A DNA stretch of 64,000 bases from SVEL01 sp017381055 (GCA_036307185.1 JAXJYC010000039.1:1-64000); one strand, 5' to 3'; shown: positions 8,570-18,184, numbered from the stretch's first letter. Notes: generated from the letters alone by a model not told the origin. Numbers and translations are program-made.

Positions 8570-10947
8570 TATCTATATATCCTCTCTACAAATTCATCTA
8601 TCTTATTACTAGCTTCTTTTATAGTTACACAGCTTAAATCATTCCATTCTCTAGGAAAAAGTGCCCCATACTCTCTGGATGCAAAACGTTCATCCAATAG
8701 AGCAATTATACCTGTATCCTCGTGAGTTCTAATAACTCTTCCAGCAGCCTGAAGAACCTTATTCATTCCTGGATATTTATAGGCATAATCAAAGCCATTC
8801 ATACCCATTTCCTTAAAATAATTCATAATAATATCTCGTTCTACACACACCTGCGGTAACCCTGTGCCAACCACTACTGTACCTATAAGCTTATCATTAG
8901 TCAAGTCGATACCCTCTGAAAATATACCACCCATAACACAAAATGCTGCTAATGATTTATCTCCCACTGTTTCAAACTGTGCCAAGAAATCCTCTCTATC
9001 CTTTTCCGTCATAGAGCTTTGCTGACAGACAACCATTATGTCTTCAAAGTCTTTTCTTTCAACAACCACTTCATAAACCGACTTTAACAAACTATATGAA
9101 GGGAAGAAAACCATATAATTGCCAACTCTAGAAGAAACTACCTTATGTATATAATCTGCAATCTTTTCGTATTCATCCCTATTTCTTCTAGTATATCTAC
9201 TTGTTACATCTGTAGCTGCAAATATAAGTCTATTTTCCTGTTCAAAAGGAGAGTCAACATACATTGCGTAATCCTCCTTATCACCACTTAATAGCTCCTT
9301 ATAATAATTTACTGGCAATAATGTTGCCGAGAAAAACACTGTCGAAACAGCCTTTTCCATACACATTTTCAAATTATTTGACGGATTTATACACATTAAA
9401 TGTACTCTAAATTCCCCATCCTCATCCACGCGACCATATATTCTATAACACTCATCAAGTCGCTCTACGACGTTCATATAATTAATCAGCTCAAAGTAGA
9501 AATCAAGGACTATATCTCGATTCTCAAATTCTCTATGGTGTTCCATATACTTTTCCATATAAGAACGAAGCTTCATAAGCTGAATCTCCAAATCCGCCGT
9601 TGTCTCCATAATATTATAAGGCTTGTCCTCACACTGTCTCTTGTAGCCTAATAAAACTTTATTTACACGTTCTAGAGCCGATGTAATCTTCTTATCTCGG
9701 CTACTCATAATGCGCTTAACCTCTAAGACCTTGTCTTTAGAAATGGCTCCCGAATACATCTCTCTAGCTCTATCTATAAGATTATGGGCCTCATCTACTA
9801 AAAAAACATATTTTCCATTGCCACCTTCTGAAAAATAACGTTTTAATGATGCCGATGGATCAAATGCGTAATTGTAATCACATACAATTCCGTCAACCCA
9901 ATTGCTTATATCAAGACAAAATTCAAATGGGCATACCATATGCTTTAAAGCATAGGCCTCTATAACTTCTCTTGTTATATCTGATTCATTGGTTATTACA
10001 TCAAATATAGCTGCATTTACCCTATCAAAATGTCCCTTAGCTCTGTCACAATGAACTGGATTACAATTAACCTCATCACAGGAACATATCTTTTCCTTAG
10101 CAGTTATACCTATTGATTTAAAATCCAAACCACATTTTCTTAAAATTCTAAAGGACTCATGAGCTACAGTTCCCGCTATAGTTTTCGCTGTAAGATAAAA
10201 AAGCTTTTCGCACTTTTCTTCTCCCATAGCCTTTATGGCAGGAAACACCGTAGACATAGTTTTACCTATACCTGTTGGCGCCTGTATAAACAATGGCACC
10301 TTACGATTAATAGCCTTATATACAGATACTGCAACTTCTCTTTGACCAGCTCTATATTCATAAGGAAACTGAAGCTCTGAGGCAGTCTTAATTAAGCTTT
10401 TTTGATGTTCATACAGATATCTAACCCACTTACTATATTCATCCAACACATCAAGAAACCAATTCTTAAGCTTTATAAAAGGCATTGGTTCATTAAACCT
10501 TTTCACTTCTTCTGTATCAATATTTACATAAGTCAACTGTATATTTACAGTTTCAAGATTATTTTGTACACCGTAGAAATATCCATAACACATAGCTTGC
10601 GCCTTGTGAAGTAATCTTGGTTCCTCAATAAAAAGAAGGTCTGTGTAGACGCATTTTATCTCATCGATAGTTGCTGACTTTTCGTCATCTCCATCGATTA
10701 TTCCATCTGCACGGCCTTCTACCATTATGGTAAAATCATCAAATGGAAACTCCATGCGAAGAGGTACCTCCGCATGATAGTTTCCACCCATTTTACCTTG
10801 TATTTTTCTGTGAAGTCTAGCTCCTTCCTGCATGGCATTTACATCAGTACCTGAGAATGTTCTATTGTCAATATCTCCACTTCTTAAAACAAACTCTACA
10901 AGATTTCTTACTGATATTTTAAGAATGCCATCCTTAAAAGTTTCCAC
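8569..10947 (-). CDS. PD-(D/E)XK nuclease fused to a DinG/XPD-like DEAD_2 helicase
   Basis: 792 residues. The first 150 resemble a Cas4/RecB-type nuclease: D81 in GRADGIID followed by IDEIK (E96, K98). Then a superfamily 2 helicase: Walker A APTGIGKT (223-230), a four-cysteine cluster CSCDEVNCNPVHC as in iron-sulphur helicases, VDEAHN as Walker B, and the C-terminal motif AAGRVIRTHED. Related proteins unwind 5'-3' and act in DNA repair; the added nuclease domain suggests flap or end processing. It starts 11 bases after the zinc permease stop and overlaps the next gene by one base (TAATG), so it rides in the zinc-uptake operon. Confidence 0.88.
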   Translation of the reverse strand: METFKDGILKISVRNLVEFVLRSGDIDNRTFSGTDVNAMQEGARLHRKIQGKMGGNYHAEVPLRMEFPFDDFTIMVEGRADGIIDGDDEKSATIDEIKCVYTDLLFIEEPRLLHKAQAMCYGYFYGVQNNLETVNIQLTYVNIDTEEVKRFNEPMPFIKLKNWFLDVLDEYSKWVRYLYEHQKSLIKTASELQFPYEYRAGQREVAVSVYKAINRKVPLFIQAPTGIGKTMSTVFPAIKAMGEEKCEKLFYLTAKTIAGTVAHESFRILRKCGLDFKSIGITAKEKICSCDEVNCNPVHCDRAKGHFDRVNAAIFDVITNESDITREVIEAYALKHMVCPFEFCLDISNWVDGIVCDYNYAFDPSASLKRYFSEGGNGKYVFLVDEAHNLIDRAREMYSGAISKDKVLEVKRIMSSRDKKITSALERVNKVLLGYKRQCEDKPYNIMETTADLEIQLMKLRSYMEKYMEHHREFENRDIVLDFYFELINYMNVVERLDECYRIYGRVDEDGEFRVHLMCINPSNNLKMCMEKAVSTVFFSATLLPVNYYKELLSGDKEDYAMYVDSPFEQENRLIFAATDVTSRYTRRNRDEYEKIADYIHKVVSSRVGNYMVFFPSYSLLKSVYEVVVERKDFEDIMVVCQQSSMTEKDREDFLAQFETVGDKSLAAFCVMGGIFSEGIDLTNDKLIGTVVVGTGLPQVCVERDIIMNYFKEMGMNGFDYAYKYPGMNKVLQAAGRVIRTHEDTGIIALLDERFASREYGALFPREWNDLSCVTIKEASNKIDEFVERIYR

Positions 10948-10958
10948 CTTACTTCCTC

Positions 10959-11786
10959 CTATATTTTTCCTCTCACAAATCCTATAAAGGACATAATTAA
11001 AAACATAATTAAATTGCTTACAACTATACTTGCGCCTGTAGGTATTTCAATTAAATACGATGCTACTAAGCCTGCAAAGAAGCAAATAAGAGAAATAATA
11101 ACTGATATCATCATAACTCGTTTAAACTTCTTTGTTATACGCATTGCTGATAACGCTGGGAATATAATCAAGCTAGATATAAGCAACGTTCCCATTATCC
11201 TCATTCCAATGACTATTGTAAGTGCTGTTAATATAGACAATACTGTCTTATAAACTTCAACCTTTAAACCAGTTGCTTTTGCAAAATTCTCATCAAATGT
11301 AATAGCAAAAATTGGATTATAAAAGAAGATAAATACTCCTATAATTACAATGCCAAGAACTACGCATAAAACCATCTCACTCTTCTCAATAGCAAGAATA
11401 CTACCAAACATATAGCTATTTAAATCTATATTTGTTCCATTTGATAAAGCATTTACAATCATACCTATAGCAAGTGAGCTTGATGATATAAGTCCAATAG
11501 CCGCATCTCCCTTTATCTTGCTATTTTCGCTAACTCTAAGTAATAAAAACGCTGCTACTATAACAATAGGAATTGCAAATACAAGTGGCGCCTCATTAAA
11601 TGCTAATGAAATCGCCATAGCGCCAAAGCCCACATGAGATAAGCCATCTCCTATCATAGAGTATCGCTTAAGCACTAAAACCACGCCTAATATAGATGCA
11701 ATAAGCGCAACTAAGCCACCTACAACCATAGCTCTTACCATAAAGGAGTATGAAAACATTCCAATTATTTCTTCAAAAATACTCAT
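10959..11786 (-). CDS. znuB: Zinc/manganese ABC transporter permease, ZnuB type
   Basis: 275 residues with about eight hydrophobic segments, the size and composition of the ABC-3 permease family. Family landmarks include GDGLSHVGFGAMAISL near residue 46 and GMRIMGTLLISSLIIFPALSA near 195. It forms the membrane channel for the binding protein and ATPase encoded just upstream. The start codon overlaps the ATPase stop. Whether the metal is Zn or Mn is inferred from the His-rich binding protein. Confidence 0.9.
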   Translation of the reverse strand: MSIFEEIIGMFSYSFMVRAMVVGGLVALIASILGVVLVLKRYSMIGDGLSHVGFGAMAISLAFNEAPLVFAIPIVIVAAFLLLRVSENSKIKGDAAIGLISSSSLAIGMIVNALSNGTNIDLNSYMFGSILAIEKSEMVLCVVLGIVIIGVFIFFYNPIFAITFDENFAKATGLKVEVYKTVLSILTALTIVIGMRIMGTLLISSLIIFPALSAMRITKKFKRVMMISVIISLICFFAGLVASYLIEIPTGASIVVSNLIMFLIMSFIGFVRGKI

Positions 11787-12616
11787 TATTTCATACCTCC
11801 ATCGCTATTTTTAAGGGCATTTCTTGTCATTTTAGCAAGTTCTTTACCATTAAAGCTTATATGACATTTACAGCTTGGATCACTACATTCACTATCTGCT
11901 GGACCATATTTAACATCCATACAACAATCTGGTGTACAACCACCATGGATAAGATAATCCTCCTTTGGTCCAAAATAATACTTATTATTTCTATGTAGAT
12001 GAAGTATCTTATCTGAATACTTTATAGCATTATCTATATCATGAGTAACCATTATAATAGTTATCTTCTGCTCTTTATTAAGCTTCTCAACCAAGCGATA
12101 CATATCATTGGTCGCAACCGGATCAAGACCTGTAATAGGCTCATCAAGTACTATCACTGAATCTGTGGCACATAAAGCTCTAGCAAGTAACACTCTCTGC
12201 TTCTGACCACCAGAAAGATCCGCATAGCAGCTATTTTTAAGGTGTTCCATTCCCATCTTTTTAAGGTTTTTCAATGCCAATTCTTTTTCCTTCTTTGTGT
12301 AGAATGGCAATAAGCCCTTGCTCTTTAAACAACCTGAAATAACTACCTCATATACTGATGCCGGAAAATCCTTCTGCATTGGATTTTGCTGTGATAAATA
12401 GCCTATATTTTTTCTACTACAGCCCTCGTCAAATATAATCTGACCTTCCTTTAATGGAACTAGGCCTAATATGCCCTTTAAAAGGGAGCTTTTTCCTGTA
12501 CCATTTTCTCCTATGATACTGACATAGTCGCCCTTTTCTATCTCAAAGGAAATATTGCTTACTACATTTTCTTTTTCATATGCTATTGAAACATCCTTAC
12601 ATATTAACTGCGACAT
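11786..12616 (-). CDS. znuC: Zinc ABC transporter ATP-binding protein with Cys-rich tail
   Basis: 276 residues. Walker A GENGTGKS (36-43), Q-loop LSQQNPMQKDFP, signature LSGGQKQR, Walker B VIVLDEP and the switch His in VTHD are all intact. Unusual is the C-terminal extension holding CTPDCCMD, ECSDPSCKCH and several acidic residues, a possible metal-binding tail that could sense or buffer zinc. The gene lies 32 bases after znuA and overlaps the permease gene. Confidence 0.9.
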   Translation of the reverse strand: MSQLICKDVSIAYEKENVVSNISFEIEKGDYVSIIGENGTGKSSLLKGILGLVPLKEGQIIFDEGCSRKNIGYLSQQNPMQKDFPASVYEVVISGCLKSKGLLPFYTKKEKELALKNLKKMGMEHLKNSCYADLSGGQKQRVLLARALCATDSVIVLDEPITGLDPVATNDMYRLVEKLNKEQKITIIMVTHDIDNAIKYSDKILHLHRNNKYYFGPKEDYLIHGGCTPDCCMDVKYGPADSECSDPSCKCHISFNGKELAKMTRNALKNSDGGMK

Positions 12617-12648
12617 AATATCCTACTTTCTTTGTGTATAATTCACAT

Positions 12649-13767
12649 CTACTCACTCTTACACAGTGCTTTTTTTAAGTTCTCTACGTTTTGTTTCATA
12701 AGAGAAAGGTATGTGACTCCATCTTCCATCTCTGCCTTGGATACGTTATGGCAGGAGTGTAAGAGAAGAGCTTCGCCACTTATCTCTTCTGCTATGATTC
12801 GAGCTGCTCTCGGATCTGTCATTTCCTCATGGAATACGTAGGTTACTTTTTCTTCTCTCATTAAATCGATAATCTTAACTATTAGTCTTGCACTTGGCTC
12901 TGACTCTGCCTGGCAAGAATCAAAGGCAGCTACATAGCTAAGACCGTACTCGTGAGCAAAATATGACATAGCAAATCGACCGCCGAAATACAATGTTTTT
13001 GTATCGCTATGCTCTACAACTTCTCTAAGTTCACTATCTAGTTCTTCTAAGCTATGAATATATTCATGAGCATTTTCCTTATAGAATTCTGCATTTGCAC
13101 TATCCATTTCTACAAGAGCTGTTTCAATGTTTTCTACCATTTTCATAGCATTGACAGGACTTGTCCAAATATGAGGGTCTGCGCTGTGGCTATGATCATG
13201 GCCTGCGTGCTCGTCTGAACCTAAAATAACATTACCATCATGACTATCTTCATCGTGTTCATCTTGATTGTGCTCATCTTCTATATGTCCATTCTCATTG
13301 ACATCATCTATATGCTCATCTTCATGAATTTCATCATCTTCCTTCTCATGATTTTCCTCATGTACATGATTATGTTCACGATTTTCTTCTTCGCATATAG
13401 TCTCAACACCTTGACTTACATCCAATATAGTGAGTTCTTCATTATCTATACTGTCAAGTATTTTTGCTACCCATGGCTCCATTTCATCACCTGTATAGAT
13501 AAATAAATCAGCCTTATTGATAAGTATAATATCTGATGGTGTAGGCTCAAAATCATGAGACTCTACGCCTGGTGATAATAAAAGCACAACCTCCGCCTTA
13601 TCCTTTACAAGCTGTCTTGCAAAGTCATACTGAGGAAAAAGTGTTGTCACAATAAGTGGCTTACTTTCATCTAAATTGGCATATTTGCCTATATTACAGC
13701 CAGCAGCGCTGACCATTAATATCATTATAAGACTTAAGCTTATAGCAAATCTAAATATTTTTTTCAC
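12649..13767 (-). CDS. znuA: Zinc-binding lipoprotein of the ABC importer, ZnuA type
   Basis: 372 residues, GTG start with GAAGGA upstream. It begins with a lipoprotein signal (hydrophobic 5-22, lipobox SAAGC), so it is anchored outside the membrane. Metal ligands of the family are visible: His in GVESHDFEP and in SADPHIW. Between them is a long acidic His-rich loop (about residues 128-190, over a dozen His), a hallmark of zinc rather than manganese binding proteins. First gene of the znuA-znuC-znuB set. I found no confident Zur operator in front of it. Confidence 0.93.
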   Translation of the reverse strand: MKKIFRFAISLSLIMILMVSAAGCNIGKYANLDESKPLIVTTLFPQYDFARQLVKDKAEVVLLLSPGVESHDFEPTPSDIILINKADLFIYTGDEMEPWVAKILDSIDNEELTILDVSQGVETICEEENREHNHVHEENHEKEDDEIHEDEHIDDVNENGHIEDEHNQDEHDEDSHDGNVILGSDEHAGHDHSHSADPHIWTSPVNAMKMVENIETALVEMDSANAEFYKENAHEYIHSLEELDSELREVVEHSDTKTLYFGGRFAMSYFAHEYGLSYVAAFDSCQAESEPSARLIVKIIDLMREEKVTYVFHEEMTDPRAARIIAEEISGEALLLHSCHNVSKAEMEDGVTYLSLMKQNVENLKKALCKSE

Positions 13768-13814
13768 TGTTTTCTTCCTTCTTCCAGATTATCCATAATT
13801 AGCTAACCTTGTAG

Positions 13815-13854
13815 TAACTATTCAGAACCCCATTCGCATGGTTCCGAATAGTTA
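13815..13854. other. Long inverted repeat spanning the DUF1015 stop codon
   Basis: A 15-bp stem (TAACTATTCAGAACC against GGTTCCGAATAGTTA, one mismatch) with a 10-base loop. It includes the stop codon of the DUF1015 gene and sits upstream of znuA. There is no T-run on either strand, so it is not a classic intrinsic terminator. It may protect or terminate the upstream message, or be a protein-binding site for the zinc operon. Confidence 0.6.
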
Positions 13855-15087
13855 TAACTTGTGAATGAAAAGACCACTTCTAAGCTTTGGCTCAAACCAT
13901 GTAGACTTAGGTGGCATAAGAAGTTCAGCATCTGCTACATCAAAAAGTTCTTCAATAGATGTAGGATACATTGAAAACGCCACTGTCATATCAAGGCTAC
14001 AACGTCTCTCAAGCTCCTTTAAGCCTCTGATGCCTCCGATAAAATCAATTCTCTTATCTACTCTTGGATCACCGATTCCTAAAATTGGTGATAATAGATT
14101 ATTCTGAAGCACTGATACATCAAGACCATCTACAGGATCATCACTCTTTATCTCATCCTTAGCTGTAAGCTCGTACCACTCTCCATCAAGATACATTCCT
14201 ACCTTGCCCTTTACTTCTGGACCATACGCTTTTGTACCAACATTTTTCACTTCGTAACATGCTGAAATTTTCTCTAAAAATTCTTCTTTAGAGTTACCAT
14301 TCAAGTCCTTAACAACTCTATTGTAAGGCATGATAAAGAGTTCCTCATCTGGGAATAAAACTGATAAGAAGAAGTTGAACTCCTCTGTACCATCAAAGCC
14401 AGGATTTTCCTCTCTTCTCTTCATACCAACCTTAACAGCTGATGCAGCTCTATGATGACCATCAGCAATATAAATCTGATTAATCTTATCAAACTCGCTC
14501 TGAATAGCTTCGATATCTGCAGCTTCACCTATTTTCCAAACAGCATGGCGAACTCCATCCTCAGAAACAAAATCATAAACTGCTGCTTCCTTCTTTACCT
14601 TACCTATAACCTCATTAATAACAGCATTTGCACGATATGCTAAGAAGATAGGACCAGTCTGAGCATTACACTTATCTACATGATTAATTCTATCAATCTC
14701 TTTGTCAGCTCTAGTATTCTCATGCTTTTTAATTACGCCATTAGCGTAATCATCGATAGACGAACATGCAACTAAGCCGGTCTGAGCTCTGCCATCCATA
14801 GTAAGCTCATATATGTAATAGCACTTATCATTATCTGTGATAAATGAGCCTTCCTCCTGCATTTTATCAAGAAGCTCCTTTGCCTTTGCATACACTCTCT
14901 CATCATATGTATCAACTGATGAATCAAACTGAGTCTCAGCTCTATCAATATTAAGGAATGATAACTTATTATCCTTAACTACTTCACATGCTTCCTCTCT
15001 ATTATATACGTCATATGGTAATGCTGCGATCTTGTCCGCTAAATCAGTTGCTGGACGAACGCAGACAAACGGTCTAACTGTTGCCAT
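13852..15087 (-). CDS. DUF1015 family protein
   Basis: 411 residues; the N-terminus VRPFVCVRPATDLADKIAAL and the motif YIADGHHRAASA are family hallmarks. DUF1015 proteins are common in anaerobes and often described as putative ParB-like or SpoOJ-like, but no activity is established. No signal peptide or membrane segment. Start ATG 15087 has AGGAGG at good distance. It precedes the zinc operon, separated by a hairpin, and is itself preceded by a terminator, so it is probably its own unit. Confidence 0.88.
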   Translation of the reverse strand: MATVRPFVCVRPATDLADKIAALPYDVYNREEACEVVKDNKLSFLNIDRAETQFDSSVDTYDERVYAKAKELLDKMQEEGSFITDNDKCYYIYELTMDGRAQTGLVACSSIDDYANGVIKKHENTRADKEIDRINHVDKCNAQTGPIFLAYRANAVINEVIGKVKKEAAVYDFVSEDGVRHAVWKIGEAADIEAIQSEFDKINQIYIADGHHRAASAVKVGMKRREENPGFDGTEEFNFFLSVLFPDEELFIMPYNRVVKDLNGNSKEEFLEKISACYEVKNVGTKAYGPEVKGKVGMYLDGEWYELTAKDEIKSDDPVDGLDVSVLQNNLLSPILGIGDPRVDKRIDFIGGIRGLKELERRCSLDMTVAFSMYPTSIEELFDVADAELLMPPKSTWFEPKLRSGLFIHKL

Positions 15088-15120
15088 ATAAAAAATCCTC
15101 CTAAATAATAAATAAATGAT

Positions 15121-15158
15121 AAAAAATCACCCTAGTAGTATAAACTTTTCTAGGGTGA
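15121..15158 (-). terminator. Intrinsic terminator after the Rpn-like gene
   Basis: On the - strand a 9-bp stem TCACCCTAG/CTAGGGTGA is followed by six T. It separates the Rpn-like gene from the DUF1015 gene. Confidence 0.85.
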
Positions 15159-15228
15159 AAGACAAGTTTTTTGATTCAATTTGTTTTGAATTTATATGTT
15201 TTTTAATTAATGCTGAAGTACTCTAGCA

Positions 15229-16149
15229 TTACCAATATTTTGCAACATATTCTTCAGCTTGTTTCTCAGTTAACTCATAATTTTTTACAAGTGTTTCTTG
15301 AATTTGTTCTAAACTAACTCCGAGGTCTTTACACGAAACTATCATTCGACGTATACTTTCATTTCGTTCTACTTCCTTAACCTCATCTCTAGCTCTTTCT
15401 ATATCCTCTGCCCATATTTCTCTTAACGCCTCACACATATCCGTTGCCTCCTCAAATCGTTCTCTATTCGCTCTTACTATAACATTCATTGCTGCTTTAT
15501 AAAGTTCATCTGTTTGATGCTTGTTATATTCTTTACTTAATCTATCGACAATACTTGTATCCTTTATATTATTAGATAAACTTCTAAGCCACAGATTCTC
15601 TTCTTCTGATAACTCTGATGAAACCAATATCTGCATTGGTATTCTATCGTTAGTTATATAATATATCCCTTTACCCCGTTTTTCAACACCTAAGCCTAGA
15701 TTTTTCTTTAAATACTTCATTAAGCTTTCTGGATATTTTGCACTTACATAAGTTATAGTTAATTCCGTTACTTTTATATCATCTACATGAGATGATTCCG
15801 ACTTGTAAAACAACGCATAACCATAAACTTTCCAAAAATCATCAACACTTAGATAATCAGTTGGACTCTTATACTCGATTATGTTATGCTTTCGAAATAT
15901 TTGACCAATATTTTTATGTATTAGATCATCGGAGCACTTCTTGATAATAAGAACATCTATCTGCATTGGCTTTTTGCTTAAATGATGTTCATTTTCAAAA
16001 TGAAGTTTATTAAGCTCCTCTCTAAATTCAATCTGAATAGTTGCATAAAAAGCAGGATGCCACTGGATTTTGTTCTTATTATCGTCAACTAGTTGCGCCT
16101 TACCTTTCTTGTCTTTCTCGACCTTATTATTTACCTTTGTACTACTGAT
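15229..16149 (-). CDS. Rpn-like PD-(D/E)XK nuclease family protein with a non-standard start
   Basis: From the first ATG (15966) the frame encodes MQIDVLIIKK, IFRKHNIIEYKSP and DFWKVYGYALFYK, the nuclease core shared by Rpn-type recombination-promoting or transposase-like proteins (Asp in IDVLI, E-x-K in EYK). The same frame continues upstream without a stop to about 16167 and encodes IQWHPAFYATIQIEFREEL and FENEHHLSKKP, which belong to the family N-terminus. No ATG, GTG or TTG lies at the expected start. The only good ribosome site, AAGGGAG (16158-16164), is followed by ATC ATC (16152-16147). I therefore draw the gene from the second ATC. It is either started at ATC or disabled by a start-codon mutation. 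The C-terminus is a charged helix, as in the family. Confidence 0.7.
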   Translation of the reverse strand: MSSTKVNNKVEKDKKGKAQLVDDNKNKIQWHPAFYATIQIEFREELNKLHFENEHHLSKKPMQIDVLIIKKCSDDLIHKNIGQIFRKHNIIEYKSPTDYLSVDDFWKVYGYALFYKSESSHVDDIKVTELTITYVSAKYPESLMKYLKKNLGLGVEKRGKGIYYITNDRIPMQILVSSELSEEENLWLRSLSNNIKDTSIVDRLSKEYNKHQTDELYKAAMNVIVRANRERFEEATDMCEALREIWAEDIERARDEVKEVERNESIRRMIVSCKDLGVSLEQIQETLVKNYELTEKQAEEYVAKYW

Positions 16150-16152
16150 GAT

Positions 16153-16384
16153 AAAGACTCCCTTCTCTGTATAAATTTATGATACAACCAAAACTCCACT
16201 TAACTTTTGTGGTATCATATTATTTAATTATGTATTTGGAATTTAAGCAGAATGTTTAAGAAATAAGTGACTCAAAACCTACTCTAGAAATGTTTAAAAA
16301 ATAATTTCTGCTTATGGAAAATATTAGCACTTTTTATACAATTTTACAATCAAAATAATCCTTTATATCTGTCATTCATATCAA
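16153..16384. promoter_or_regulatory. AT-rich upstream region of the Rpn-like gene with inverted repeats
   Basis: The region has an imperfect inverted repeat near 16180-16220 (TGATACAACC against GGTATCA) and a second pair of arms, AAGCAGAA near 16246 and TTTCTGCTT near 16307. It is probably promoter sequence for the - strand gene; I cannot pick a convincing -35/-10 pair. Confidence 0.35.
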
Positions 16385-16436
16385 CAAAAAAATGCTAAAT
16401 TTAAGATTAACATCCAAAACTTAGCATTTCTTTTTT
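16385..16436. terminator. Terminator downstream of the MutS-like gene
   Basis: The arms AAATGCTAA and TTAGCATTT (16390-16429) have a loop of about 22 bases and are followed by T-runs in both directions. It ends the - strand MutS-like gene. Confidence 0.7.
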
Positions 16437-16447
16437 AATTTATCTAT

Positions 16448-18049
16448 CTACTTCACATTCTCCAAGATTCCCTCAAGATGTAATCCATATCTTGCCGCAA
16501 TATCCTTTGCGTAACTAAGTCCATCTGGTGTAGTTCTTGATATCTTATAGCTTCTTGTTCCATCCTCTTTATTCTCCATAAGAGCCACGAGATTATCTAT
16601 CTTGCCCTTGTTCATAGGATGTGAATTATAAGTATCTACCTGCTGTGGCAAATCATGAATATGCGTTACGTATATTCCACCACAACCAATTGCACCTATT
16701 CCTGTAAGCACCTCTGATGCAATATATCCAGCCTCTAAGCCACTTGTACTAGAAAATGACTCATCCATAAGAAGCATATCTGTATCCTTAAGTACTTCCA
16801 TAATACTTCCAAGTCTCGCACACTCACTTTCAAGTCGGCCCTTACCATAATTATTCTCATCCGATGCTGGAAAATGAGTATAAATCTCTGAAACAGGACT
16901 CATCGTAGCACTTTCCGCCGGCACAAACACGCCCAACTGAAATAACGCCTGCGCCATACCTATGGAATATGCAAATATAGATTTACCTCCATGATTTGGT
17001 CCTGTAACAATATAAAATCTTCCGTTTTCATCAAATGTAAATGTATTAGAAACTATGCTCTTCTCAACCTCTCGCTTTGCTAAAACCGGATTAAATACCA
17101 TATCTAAATCGCACTTCTTCTCACTCATTGGTCGAATTGTAGGACGGCACATAGGCATTCCCTTTTCCTTCATAGATAACACAAACTTAGCCGCTGCTGT
17201 TAAAAATCTAATATCATCTAACAAATTTACAAAGAACAATGTATTTTCTCTAAAATACTGCTGTGTCAATGGTTCAAAATTCTTTAATGACTTAGCAAAA
17301 ATATTCTGCAATCCCTGTGTGGTTGCATTATTAAGAGCAATAACTTCCTCTTTTGCCAATGCTTTTCTTACTGCAGTAAATGGTGAAATTAATATATGGC
17401 TCTTCTTCGCATCTTTCTTAAGAAGCTTGTCCATAATATTGCCTTCTCTATAATACTCAGTCTCTACAGATATAACGCCTGCCTCTTTTACTCTAAGATT
17501 CTCATCTAGATTTACACCAATATTTATACTCTTAATATTGCCAAATCTAATTTCCATCTTTGCGAGCTCTTCACATAGATTTTTGTATTCCTCACTACCA
17601 AAAATTTCCATCATCTGCTTTTTAAAGTTCTGCAATCCCTCTGACTTAAATTCAACATCTTTAAGACTTCCTGCAAAATGTTCAACTATTTCTTGATACA
17701 TTTCTAAATATCTTACAGAACAAAGTGCTGATTCTACTGTATAATCACTACTCAAAGCCTTAGTCATATCCTGAATATTTCTAATCATATTTACAGCCTT
17801 GCAGAAGCACTCATATACCTTATCATTTTCCACCAAATCCTCAAGTATAGCTAATCTATACTCAAGAACCTCAGTATCTGTTGTATAATATTCCTCCAAG
17901 GAAATGTTTCTAAAGCCCAAATAACTCTCTTTTACAAGAACAACTAACGTATCAATTTGAAGGGCCTTTATGAAGTCAAAATTCTTCATTTTAATCTCTT
18001 TGTCAATGTCATATCCAACAGGATATACCAAGCGAAAATTCTCTATCAT
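16448..18049 (-). CDS. MutS-like ATPase lacking the mismatch-recognition domain
   Basis: 533 residues ending in a MutS-type ATPase domain: Walker A TGPNHGGKS (about 345), DMLLMDES as Walker B, SSTSGLEAGY as the signature region, and VTHIHDL as the switch. The first 330 residues are helical, like the MutS lever and clamp; there is no N-terminal mismatch-binding domain and no MutS2 Smr nuclease domain. It belongs with the stand-alone MutS-related DNA-binding ATPases of clostridia, whose DNA substrate is unknown. Start ATG 18049 follows AGGAG. It is divergent from the tRNA. Confidence 0.85.
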   Translation of the reverse strand: MIENFRLVYPVGYDIDKEIKMKNFDFIKALQIDTLVVLVKESYLGFRNISLEEYYTTDTEVLEYRLAILEDLVENDKVYECFCKAVNMIRNIQDMTKALSSDYTVESALCSVRYLEMYQEIVEHFAGSLKDVEFKSEGLQNFKKQMMEIFGSEEYKNLCEELAKMEIRFGNIKSINIGVNLDENLRVKEAGVISVETEYYREGNIMDKLLKKDAKKSHILISPFTAVRKALAKEEVIALNNATTQGLQNIFAKSLKNFEPLTQQYFRENTLFFVNLLDDIRFLTAAAKFVLSMKEKGMPMCRPTIRPMSEKKCDLDMVFNPVLAKREVEKSIVSNTFTFDENGRFYIVTGPNHGGKSIFAYSIGMAQALFQLGVFVPAESATMSPVSEIYTHFPASDENNYGKGRLESECARLGSIMEVLKDTDMLLMDESFSSTSGLEAGYIASEVLTGIGAIGCGGIYVTHIHDLPQQVDTYNSHPMNKGKIDNLVALMENKEDGTRSYKISRTTPDGLSYAKDIAARYGLHLEGILENVK

Positions 18050-18143
18050 ATTTTTCTCCTATCACGCAATTTTGATAAATATAGTTTACCTTATGGCAAT
18101 AGGAATTGCAAGATATTTGAGGATGACTTTTGTTCGTATTATA

Positions 18144-18172
18144 TTGACAAATCCGCCATTTTATTATACGAT
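18144..18172 (+). promoter_or_regulatory. Promoter of tRNA-Thr
   Basis: A perfect -35 TTGACA (18144-18149), a 17-base spacer and TACGAT (18167-18172) as -10. Transcription would start about 6 bases before the tRNA. Confidence 0.7.
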
Positions 18173-18184
18173 TAGTGACGGTTG

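Noticed and set aside
13768..13814. Zur operator before znuA
   Set aside because: No palindrome resembling a known Zur box; the only symmetry is the large hairpin at 13815-13854.
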